Below, one piece after another: positions 54,574 through 62,500 of a DNA stretch of 64,000 nt. Source of the DNA: Salegentibacter sp. 24 (GTDB taxonomy: Bacteria; Bacteroidota; Bacteroidia; Flavobacteriales; Flavobacteriaceae); NCBI RefSeq assembly GCF_004362395.1, contig NZ_SNWE01000010.1, positions 1-64,000 of the forward strand, in the 5' to 3' direction. The translations under genes were made by a program, and so were the position numbers. Numbering within the stretch: the first letter of the stretch is position 1; every line of letters starts with the position of its first letter. The notes under the pieces are model-generated. The model was not told the origin of the DNA. It did no database searches and saw only the letters and a program-made list of their open reading frames with translations.

Positions 54574-54617
54574 CAAAAATAGAGGCTAAATGAGCATTCT
54601 ACAGTAACAAGGGTTAC
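54574..54617 (-). promoter_or_regulatory. GTAAC-N4-GTTAC operator plus promoter for TauE/SafE
   Basis: GTAACAAGGGTTAC lies at 54604-54617 with its centre 36.5 bp from the end of the -7 box TATTTTTG (54581-54574). It is 7 bp from the stop codon of the crp/fnr-type gene. No -33 TTG. It is the third copy with identical geometry. Confidence 0.8.
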
Positions 54618-54623
54618 ACAGAC

Positions 54624-55256
54624 TCAAAGTTCAGTAACTTCAATACTATTTCGCTGAAGTTTTATTTTCCCGTCCAATTCCAGTTTTTTTAATAATCTGG
54701 AGATAACCACCCGAGAAGTATGCAAATCATAAGCGATTTGCTGATGGGTAACTGCAATTGTTTCATTCTGATTGACCTTAGCTTTATCTTGAAGATATTT
54801 CATTAAACGTTGGTCCATATTCATAAACGCAATGGTATCTATGGTATCGAGCATTTCTGAAAGACGGGTATGATAACTTTCAAAAACAAAATTGCGCCAG
54901 GATTTATATTTGGAAGTCCATTCTTCCATCTTTTCAATAGGAATCATAATTATTTTGGTATCGCGTTCAGCTACAGCCCTAATTTCACTCTTAGTCTGGC
55001 CTAGACAACAGGAAAGCGTCATGGCACAGGTGTCGCCACGCTCCAAAAAATACAATAAAAGTTCATCCCCATCTTTATCTTCCCGCATAATTTTAATAGC
55101 TCCTTCAAGCAACAAAGGCATCATCTTTACGTAATCCCCAATTTCAATTATTGTTTCACCGGCACCGACAAACTGAAGATTGCCCACCTGATTAATTTCA
55201 CTAAGAAGTTCATCTTCAAATATAAATCCGTAGGCTTCTTCTAACTGCTGTAACAT
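54624..55256 (-). CDS. Crp/Fnr-family transcription regulator with Cys cluster
   Basis: The 210-residue protein has a cyclic-nucleotide-fold sensor domain (about 20-120), a dimer helix (about 120-145) and a C-terminal winged helix with the HTH THQQIAYDLHTSRVVISRLL (170-189). Ser186-Arg187 match the FNR Ser-Arg pair that contacts DNA, while the FNR Glu position is Val183. It lacks the four N-terminal FNR cysteines. Instead Cys77, Cys83 and Cys84 (GDTCAMTLSCCLG) lie where ligands bind in CRP, suggesting thiol or persulfide sensing. It is likely to bind the nearby GTAAC-N4-GTTAC sites. Regulator call firm; ligand and targets inferred. Confidence 0.88.
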   Translation of the reverse strand: MLQQLEEAYGFIFEDELLSEINQVGNLQFVGAGETIIEIGDYVKMMPLLLEGAIKIMREDKDGDELLLYFLERGDTCAMTLSCCLGQTKSEIRAVAERDTKIIMIPIEKMEEWTSKYKSWRNFVFESYHTRLSEMLDTIDTIAFMNMDQRLMKYLQDKAKVNQNETIAVTHQQIAYDLHTSRVVISRLLKKLELDGKIKLQRNSIEVTEL

Positions 55257-55356
55257 ACAATACTAGTTGGGCTATTTTTTAGTAGGAAAATCCATTTTTT
55301 TCAGAAACTAAAATTAGTATTTAAATTGTAAAAATGGAAGATTTTTATTTGAAAGT

Positions 55357-56007
55357 CTATCCCGGGAGCACATAAAAATAAATAGAAAGATAATGACAAA
55401 AAGTACCAAATAGCACGAAAACATGAAAGATGGCATGGTTGAACCTTATTTTATCAAAACTAAAAAGCACTGCCCCAATGGTATAAGAAATTCCCCCGGC
55501 CAACAGCCACCATAAACCTTCTGAACTCAAATTGTCGTACAAAGGTTTGATTGCAAATACAATAATCCATCCCATTACTACATACATAATGGTAGAAAGT
55601 CTTTGGTATCTCCCGGTGTAGAAAAGTTTAAGAATAATTCCGGCTAAGGCAATGCACCAAACCACTGTGAAAATGGTCCACCCTATCCAACCCTCCAGAG
55701 TCACAAGAGCAAAGGGAGTGTAACTTCCGGCAATAAGTACGTATATTGACGCATGATCAAGAATATTGAGCTTATAACGCAAATTCTTATTGGTCGCACT
55801 ATGATAAAAAGTTGAAGCAGCATAGAGCAAGATCATACTGGCTCCAAAAATACTGAAACTAACAAGGTGGATCGTTCGGCCTAATTCATTCGCCCTTAAC
55901 AGCAGTAAAATAAGTCCTAGGATGCTTAAGGCCAAACCAAAACCATGAGAAACTACATTTAATTTCTCTTCTAAAGCTTCGTATTTCTGTTGTGGTCCTG
56001 TTTCCAA
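55357..56007 (-). CDS. Hemolysin III / PAQR-family membrane protein
   Basis: The 216-residue protein has seven membrane helices with the family motifs LNVVSHGFGLALSILGL, YHSATNKNLRYKLNILDHAS and HAIFHVFVLFGTFCHY, whose His and Asp residues form a metal site. It starts with a TTG (LETGPQQ) behind an AAGGA stretch; no ATG is available upstream. Function is unclear; the family is named from a Bacillus hemolysin. Monocistronic. Confidence 0.87.
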   Translation of the reverse strand: METGPQQKYEALEEKLNVVSHGFGLALSILGLILLLLRANELGRTIHLVSFSIFGASMILLYAASTFYHSATNKNLRYKLNILDHASIYVLIAGSYTPFALVTLEGWIGWTIFTVVWCIALAGIILKLFYTGRYQRLSTIMYVVMGWIIVFAIKPLYDNLSSEGLWWLLAGGISYTIGAVLFSFDKIRFNHAIFHVFVLFGTFCHYLSIYFYVLPG

Positions 56008-56130
56008 GTTTCCTTAAAATTATTATGCAGTATAAAATTAAAAAGTTTCAGGTTTAAATGGAATATTTTATACGCTCAATTTTTACTATTTTCGAACCTT
56101 CACACCTACATAAATCCTTAAGCAATTCCA

Positions 56131-57354
56131 ATGAAAATTTTGCATACCGCCGATTGGCATCTTGGTAAAAAATTGCATAAACATAGTCTTCATAGCGATT
56201 TTAATCTTTTTATCGATTGGCTTTGTGATTGTATCACAGATAATAAAGTTGAAGTTCTATTAGTTTCGGGCGATGTCTTTGATCTGGCCAATCCTTCTTC
56301 AGAAGCCAGGCAACAATATTTTAGAGCTTTAATGAAACTCAAGCGTTTGGATTGTAAGATCATTCTTACCGGTGGTAATCACGATTCACCTCTGATGCTA
56401 AATGCTCCCCAAGAGGTGTTACGAGCACTGGATATTCATATTATTGGTGGACTGCCAGAGGATATATCAGATTGTATCATTCCTATAAAAAATAAAGAAA
56501 ATAAAATCGAACTACTTGTCGCTGCACTCCCCTATCTACGTGATGCGGATTTAAGAACTGCCAGTGAGGCAAACTCTTATGAAGACCGAATCGATGCCCT
56601 GCGAAAAGGAATTCAAAGAACCTTCCTGGCTACCGCTGAAATATGTAAAAATCGATATCCCGGCGTGCCTGCTATAGCTATGGGACATCTTTTTGCAGCA
56701 GGTGCCGAAACATCAGAAAGTGAACGGGATATTCAAATTGGAAATCAGGCGGCATTTAATGCGCTTCAGTTCGGTGATTATTTCCGTTATATCGCCTTGG
56801 GCCATATTCATAAACCTCAAAGGGTAAATGCGGCTACTCCTACCTATTATAGCGGTTCCCCCATTGCGCTTTCCTTTAGTGAACGCACCAATAAAAACAG
56901 GATCTTACTACTGGATACTGATATGGGTTGGGAACCCCAAAGTATTGAAATTCCCATTTTTAGAAAATTATTGAAAATCACCGGTGATCTAGAAAAACTT
57001 CGTCGGAAATTGTTGGAACTGGAACCTCGCAGCGGTCTGGATTTTTTGATTGAGATTGAACTAAAACAAGAAAATTATGACATCAATAAAATCTATGAAC
57101 TTGATCAGTTAGTTGATACCTTTCATGTTGAAGGCTATGAGATCGTAAAACATCGCGCCAGTTTTGAAAATAAAATAAGTGGAAGCGGGGAACTTTATGA
57201 GCAAAAGCAACAATTGGAGGACCTCCAGCCGTTAGATGTTTTTCAAAAATTAATAGATCGACAGGAAGAAGCTGAAGATACGCGAGAGGAATTAATGAGC
57301 GCATTTAATGAAATTCTTGAAGAAGCCTATCAATTAAACAAGTCTAAAAAATGA
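56131..57354 (+). CDS. sbcD: Exonuclease SbcCD subunit D
   Basis: The 407-residue metallophosphoesterase has MKILHTADWHLGKKLHKHS, VLLVSGDVFDLANPS, LTGGNHDSP and ALGHIHKPQ, the Mre11 metal-ligand motifs in order. It is the nuclease of the SbcCD (Mre11-Rad50) complex that opens DNA hairpins and ends. Its stop overlaps sbcC by 4 bp (ATGA), so coupling is clear. Confidence 0.95.
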   Translation: MKILHTADWHLGKKLHKHSLHSDFNLFIDWLCDCITDNKVEVLLVSGDVFDLANPSSEARQQYFRALMKLKRLDCKIILTGGNHDSPLMLNAPQEVLRALDIHIIGGLPEDISDCIIPIKNKENKIELLVAALPYLRDADLRTASEANSYEDRIDALRKGIQRTFLATAEICKNRYPGVPAIAMGHLFAAGAETSESERDIQIGNQAAFNALQFGDYFRYIALGHIHKPQRVNAATPTYYSGSPIALSFSERTNKNRILLLDTDMGWEPQSIEIPIFRKLLKITGDLEKLRRKLLELEPRSGLDFLIEIELKQENYDINKIYELDQLVDTFHVEGYEIVKHRASFENKISGSGELYEQKQQLEDLQPLDVFQKLIDRQEEAEDTREELMSAFNEILEEAYQLNKSKK

Positions 57355-60300
57355 AGATACTGAGTATTGCTTTTAAAAATATAAACTCCCTAAAAGGTGA
57401 AAATTATATAGATTTTGAAGCTCCTCCTTTTTCCGGAAATACGCTTTTTGCCATTACTGGTCCAACAGGAAGCGGTAAAAGCAGTATTCTGGATGTGATC
57501 TCCCTGGCACTTTTTAATCAGGTGCCCCGATTGGGTAAAATCACTAAAAAGGAAATCAGGGAAAAAGGTGCCATCCTTACACGAAACCAAAAACAAGCCT
57601 ACGCAAAGGTCACTTACCAAACTAATGCCGGGCGCTTTACTTCTTCCTGGAGTATTGAAGTAAACAGAAATGGAAACTTAAACGATTATAATATGGAGAT
57701 TGCCAACCTTCAGGATAATTCGTTATTAGACCTTAAGAAATCTGAAGTCCCATCAAAAAATGAAGATTTGATCGGATTAAATTATGATCAGTTTATCAAA
57801 TCGGTTTTATTGGCGCAGGGCGATTTTGCCAAATTTCTTTCAGCTAAAAAAGAGGAACGAGGTGAATTGCTCGAAAAGATTACCGGCACTGGAATTTACC
57901 GTCAACTAGGCATTTTGGCTTTTGAACGTTTTAGAGCAGAGACTGCAGAAATTGAAACGCAACAGAACGAAATAAAACTTATAAATTCCTATTTGCTTTC
58001 CAATGAAGATCAAAAATCCCTTCAGAATGATTTGAAAGAGAAATCAGCACAGGCCGAGAGCCTAAATAATGATTTAAAGCTGATTGAAAAACAACTCGAA
58101 CAAAAAGAAATTATAAGAAATCAGGAAAAGGAAATTAACAGTTTAGAAGAGAAGAAAATAGCTCTAAATATTCAGCTAAAAGAATTTGAAAATGCATACG
58201 GGGATAGCCTTAGAAATCATGAGAAAGTCCAAGCTATTGCTGAAGAATTACAGGCTTGGAAGCGATATCAGCTAGAATTATCAGATTTTAAAGCCGGGAT
58301 CAATAAAACTTGTGAAAAAATAAAACTGAATAAGGAGAACTCAAAACACTTTATACAGAAGGTGAAAAACTTTATTCATCAAGAATTATCTGCAGAAAAC
58401 CTTAGAGAAAAACTTCAAACTTTTACTGATGAAATCTTAAAACTCCAAGAAGATAAAAAATCACTTGGTCTGCATTACAAAAGTCAGCTACAATTATTTA
58501 AAACCGAAATCCGGCAATTAAATTTAGATTTTCCAGAGAATAATCTAAGAGCAGGAAAAAAAATACTTGAAGATCTCAAAGCTGATAAGGAACATCAAAA
58601 GCAACAACTAGAGATTAATTTAAAGGAAATTGATTTAAAAAACTTGGTTAGAGAAAAAAACAGGTTAAAAACCGAATTGGAAAAAAGTCGGCAGGCACAG
58701 AAGTTTTCTGATAAAAACCTTAACCATACTGAGAATCGTTTAAGATTGCAAAAAGAAGTAGAAGGGTTTCAAACTGATTTAAAACGCCTGCCGGAAATTA
58801 TTCAGAAAGAAAAAAATTCTGTTGTTTTCTTAAAAAAAGAATTGGAGATTCTTCAGTTAAAAAAGGAGAACCAACTAATCAGTTCGAAACTTGAGGAACT
58901 AAGAAGTTCTTTAAAAGCTGGAGAAGCCTGTCCCCTGTGCGGCTCTACAGAGCATCCTTATTCTAGCCATCTACCCGATTTTGAAAATGATCTTGCGCTT
59001 AAAATTTCAGCAAAAACAATTGAAATAGATCAACATACTACTGAGCTCACCCAGGCGCAATCTAAATTAGTGCATTTAGAAGACTCCCTACGAAAAAGTA
59101 ATAGCGAAATAGGTAAAATAGAAGAAGAGATCACTAGAATTAACGACAATTTCAAAATAAAATTCCCTGAATTTGAGTCCTTGGATTCTGTCAACTGGGA
59201 ATCCCATATTCTGAGACTTAATTCAAAAATTGAAAATATTGAGAGCTTTGAAACCTTAACTCAGCAATTGAAAGCTATAGCAACAGGATTACCAATTTTA
59301 GGAGAATTAGAAGAAATACTAAAGCGGGGGAAATTACTACAGCAAAAACTTGAAAAGCAATACTCAGGAAAAAATATTGGTGAGGAAAGTAGGCAATTAA
59401 TAGAGGGGTGGAATTCATTAATGCAGGAAAAAAAATACCTACAGCAAGATGAAAAAGACCAGAAACAACTGCTAGAACAGAAATTAAATAATTATAATGA
59501 ACTATTAGAGCGATTAGAAAAGCAGCTTATAAAATTTGATTTTGAAAGTATTGAAAAAGCATACCAATCACTTTTACCTGGGGATAAATTCTTTCGATTA
59601 AAAAAAGAGAAAGATAATTTTCTTAATCAAAAAAATACCATAGAGACGGGAATTTCTACCCTTAAGAAGCAATTAGAACAGTTTAAGGAACATGAAAGTG
59701 GAAAATCTATAGAGGACTTAAACTCAGAGCAAAAACAGAAGCTTGAGATTTTTCAAATGAAGCAATCAAAATGCGAAGAAATGAGAAGAAAACTGGCCAA
59801 TAATAACGAATACCTCTCACGTTTAAAAGACCTTAATAATCAAATTGCAGCAAAGGAAAAGCAATGCAAACGCTGGCGCCTTTTGAATACCCTTATTGGG
59901 GATAGTCAGGGAAAAAAATTCAATGATTTTGCTCAGGATCTCACCTTAATTCAGCTCATCTATTTGGCAAATATTCGTTTAAAAGACCTGAGCCGACGTT
60001 ACAAAATTGACAAAGCTATGGATGGAGAGGATGACGGCTTGGTTGCCATAGATGAAGATATGGGCGGACAAAGACGATCGGTAAAAACACTTTCTGGTGG
60101 TGAAACTTTTTTGCTGAGCTTATCCCTTGCTCTTGCCTTATCAGATCTTGCTTCCCGAAATGTGGAAATAAACAGTCTTTTTATCGATGAAGGTTTTGGT
60201 ACATTAGATCCTGAAACATTGGACCAAACATTAGATACTTTAGAAAAACTTCAGGCTGAATCAGGTAAAACAATTGGAATTATAAGTCACGTAGCTTCGC

Positions 60301-60374
60301 TAAAAGAGCGTATTACCATTCAAATTCAGCTTAGCCTAAATGGACAAGGATATAGTAGTTTTGTAGTTAAATAG
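57351..60374 (+). CDS. sbcC: Exonuclease SbcCD subunit C, Rad50-like ATPase
   Basis: The 1007-residue SMC-like protein has Walker A GPTGSGKSS (37-45), two long coiled coils around a zinc-hook CPLC (Cys527 and Cys530), the signature LSGGETFLLSLSLALALSD and Walker B NSLFIDEGFGTLD (about 940). Length and order match Rad50/SbcC. With SbcD it forms an ATP-dependent nuclease for DNA ends and cruciforms; the long palindromes in this window are the kind of structure it acts on. Confidence 0.95.
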   Translation: MKILSIAFKNINSLKGENYIDFEAPPFSGNTLFAITGPTGSGKSSILDVISLALFNQVPRLGKITKKEIREKGAILTRNQKQAYAKVTYQTNAGRFTSSWSIEVNRNGNLNDYNMEIANLQDNSLLDLKKSEVPSKNEDLIGLNYDQFIKSVLLAQGDFAKFLSAKKEERGELLEKITGTGIYRQLGILAFERFRAETAEIETQQNEIKLINSYLLSNEDQKSLQNDLKEKSAQAESLNNDLKLIEKQLEQKEIIRNQEKEINSLEEKKIALNIQLKEFENAYGDSLRNHEKVQAIAEELQAWKRYQLELSDFKAGINKTCEKIKLNKENSKHFIQKVKNFIHQELSAENLREKLQTFTDEILKLQEDKKSLGLHYKSQLQLFKTEIRQLNLDFPENNLRAGKKILEDLKADKEHQKQQLEINLKEIDLKNLVREKNRLKTELEKSRQAQKFSDKNLNHTENRLRLQKEVEGFQTDLKRLPEIIQKEKNSVVFLKKELEILQLKKENQLISSKLEELRSSLKAGEACPLCGSTEHPYSSHLPDFENDLALKISAKTIEIDQHTTELTQAQSKLVHLEDSLRKSNSEIGKIEEEITRINDNFKIKFPEFESLDSVNWESHILRLNSKIENIESFETLTQQLKAIATGLPILGELEEILKRGKLLQQKLEKQYSGKNIGEESRQLIEGWNSLMQEKKYLQQDEKDQKQLLEQKLNNYNELLERLEKQLIKFDFESIEKAYQSLLPGDKFFRLKKEKDNFLNQKNTIETGISTLKKQLEQFKEHESGKSIEDLNSEQKQKLEIFQMKQSKCEEMRRKLANNNEYLSRLKDLNNQIAAKEKQCKRWRLLNTLIGDSQGKKFNDFAQDLTLIQLIYLANIRLKDLSRRYKIDKAMDGEDDGLVAIDEDMGGQRRSVKTLSGGETFLLSLSLALALSDLASRNVEINSLFIDEGFGTLDPETLDQTLDTLEKLQAESGKTIGIISHVASLKERITIQIQLSLNGQGYSSFVVK

Positions 60375-60465
60375 AAGAATTGGATATAATGAAAATTCAA
60401 TTTTTAAGAAACCTTAATTTTCGTAGGATGATTATAGCCATGATATTAGCAGTCTAATCTGATTC

Positions 60466-60940
60466 ACTTTTAAAATTTTTCTGCAGGAAAGAAAAGAGCA
60501 GTATCAAGCTAATATGGAGTCAGCTAATTACTATCAACAAGGCGAGACCTTAACTGAATTAAAGAAGAAGCAAGAAACTATCTGGCTTAAAGAGTTTAAT
60601 AGTCTAGAGCCCTACAATTTGCATTAAGTTCATTAGATGCTGCACAACTTAACTTCCAGGGAAGGCTAAATTTCACAGATTGAAGTCGAAAAAAAAAAGC
60701 TTTACCATCCCGCAATTTGCTCAACTTGAAGAGGGCAAATTTTTCGTTCCGAAGTTTAAAGAAGAAATTAAAGTAAATGTTCACCGTGAAGTAAAGGGCA
60801 AAATGGGCCAATGTACCATAAGTAAAACCTCAACGGGTAAACATTTTGTATCCATACTCTCAGAAGAACCCTACCTGCCAAAAGAAAAATCTGATGCTGT
60901 TGGTGGTGTGGATTTAGGATTGAAGCTCTCCATATTTATT
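60466..60940 (+). pseudogene. tnpB: Decayed IS200/IS605-type TnpB remnant
   Basis: Three frames together spell an N-terminal TnpB. LQERKEQYQANMESANYY..LTELKKKQETIWLKEFNS is followed, after a frameshift near 60610, by LQFALSSLDAAQLNFQGRL. After a second frameshift near 60670 comes KSKKKSFTIPQFAQLEEGKF..KTSTGKHFVSIL and VGGVDLGLK, the RuvC-I motif with its catalytic Asp. The sequence leaves TnpB just after RuvC-I (60927); RuvC-II/III and the zinc finger are missing. No partner TnpA, ends or omega-RNA are recognised. The rest of the 60375-61113 gap shows nothing. This explains the short frame at 60680-60973. Confidence 0.82.
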
Positions 60941-61113
60941 TTAATTATTATTGGTATAGAATTTAAGTTGTAAAAAAAGTATTGTAAACCACATTTTTAG
61001 TATTACTATTACAATGTTATTGCTTATAATCCAACTGCATACTGGGTTGATATTAGTTTCAGATTTTATAGCTATGGTCAATCGCTGCAACTTAATATTT
61101 TTATATTTTTAAA

Positions 61114-62307
61114 ATGGAAGAAATTCAGATGGAAGAAATTTCAGATAATGTAGAATACAAAAGAGTTAGACATCTGGCAGAGCTTGATTTGGATTACCAG
61201 AAGTTGCATAAGGAGTTCGAAGATCTTACCCGGCTAGCGGCTTCTATAGCAGAAACTGAGATCTCTCTGGTAAACCTCCTGGATTCCCATATACAATGGT
61301 CTGTTTCTGGTAATGTTGCATTTAATCCAATGCCAAGAGAGGATTCAGTTTGTACCTATACTTTAAAGGAACCTGAATTTTTGGAAGTATCCCGGTTAGA
61401 TCAGGATTCTCGTTTCTTAGATAAGCAATATGTGAAAGGGGAAAACGGTTTAAAATATTATTATGGTATTCCATTAAAAATGGAAACCGGAATTCCGGTA
61501 GGTGCACTCTGCGTATTAAGCAATAAAACCAAAGAACTAAGCGAGGATCAGATTGAAAAACTACATATAATTGCCGGAGAAATCATTAAAAAACTAGAGT
61601 TGAAGCTTAAACTGAGAAGAACAGAGCGAAAAGCAGATAAGGAGCAACAGTTAAAGCAAAGGCTCGCTCATGATATCCGGGGTCCCATCGGCGGGATCGT
61701 GCAACTTCTTAATCTTGCTCAAGAAGACAATTATACTACAGCAGAAATGCGAGAAATTCTTAATCTGGTTAAGGAGAGTGGCCAAGATGTGCTTAATCTT
61801 ACAGAGGATATTTTACAGGAAGCCCTTGAAGCACGTAAACAAGCTATATATACCTTCAACCTTTCCGTTTTTGCAGAAAAACTTCGCTCCCTATATACAC
61901 CACAGGCGCAAAGTAAAAGAGTAAATTATAAGGTAAGTTTTAGCCAAGGCATATCAACAACATTTCCCAGAAAAGATCTTTTACCAATTTCAGGGAACCT
62001 GATTTCAAATGCTATTAAATTTACGCCCCCAAATGGTATGGTTTCTGTTTTTCTGAGCATTGAAGAAAATAATCAGAAAAACGAACTCCTAATTGAGGTA
62101 AAGGATACAGGAATGGGAATGTCCCAAGAGAAGTTAAACCAATTTAGCTCTGGAGCGGTAAATTCAGAAAAAGGTACCCAGGGAGAGAAAGGTTTTGGTT
62201 TTGGACTGAAATTAGTGACAGACCTAGTCGATGAAATGAATGGTATGCTTAAGGCTTCATCTAGCCCGGAAGGAGGAACAAAAATTACTGTTCGACTTCC
62301 CATATAA
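61114..62307 (+). CDS. GAF-domain sensor histidine kinase
   Basis: The 397-residue cytoplasmic kinase has a GAF domain (about 25-160: LTRLAASIAETEISLVNLLD, YYYGIPLKMETGIPVGALCV). A dimerisation/phosphoacceptor helix follows with RLAHDIRGPIGGI (His186), then N box GNLISNAIKFTP, G1 VKDTGMGMS and G2 GFGFGLKLV. No membrane helix, so it senses an intracellular signal. No response-regulator gene is adjacent, so it is probably an orphan kinase. The following 193 bp to 62500 show nothing recognised. Confidence 0.9.
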   Translation: MEEIQMEEISDNVEYKRVRHLAELDLDYQKLHKEFEDLTRLAASIAETEISLVNLLDSHIQWSVSGNVAFNPMPREDSVCTYTLKEPEFLEVSRLDQDSRFLDKQYVKGENGLKYYYGIPLKMETGIPVGALCVLSNKTKELSEDQIEKLHIIAGEIIKKLELKLKLRRTERKADKEQQLKQRLAHDIRGPIGGIVQLLNLAQEDNYTTAEMREILNLVKESGQDVLNLTEDILQEALEARKQAIYTFNLSVFAEKLRSLYTPQAQSKRVNYKVSFSQGISTTFPRKDLLPISGNLISNAIKFTPPNGMVSVFLSIEENNQKNELLIEVKDTGMGMSQEKLNQFSSGAVNSEKGTQGEKGFGFGLKLVTDLVDEMNGMLKASSSPEGGTKITVRLPI

Positions 62308-62500
62308 TCCTTCTTTGAGCAGTGTATGGCGGCATCTTTACCTAAGTACATTAAAAACTAGGAATAATTTTCTATTCCGCTCGTTTATTTATTTTAAACA
62401 ATAGCCTACAACTCTAACTTTCTAAGACCCATAGTAGTTTCTGACTTAGCCGGTTTTTATGAATTATAAAGGAAAGAAGCCCACAAAATAAAGGATAGGT

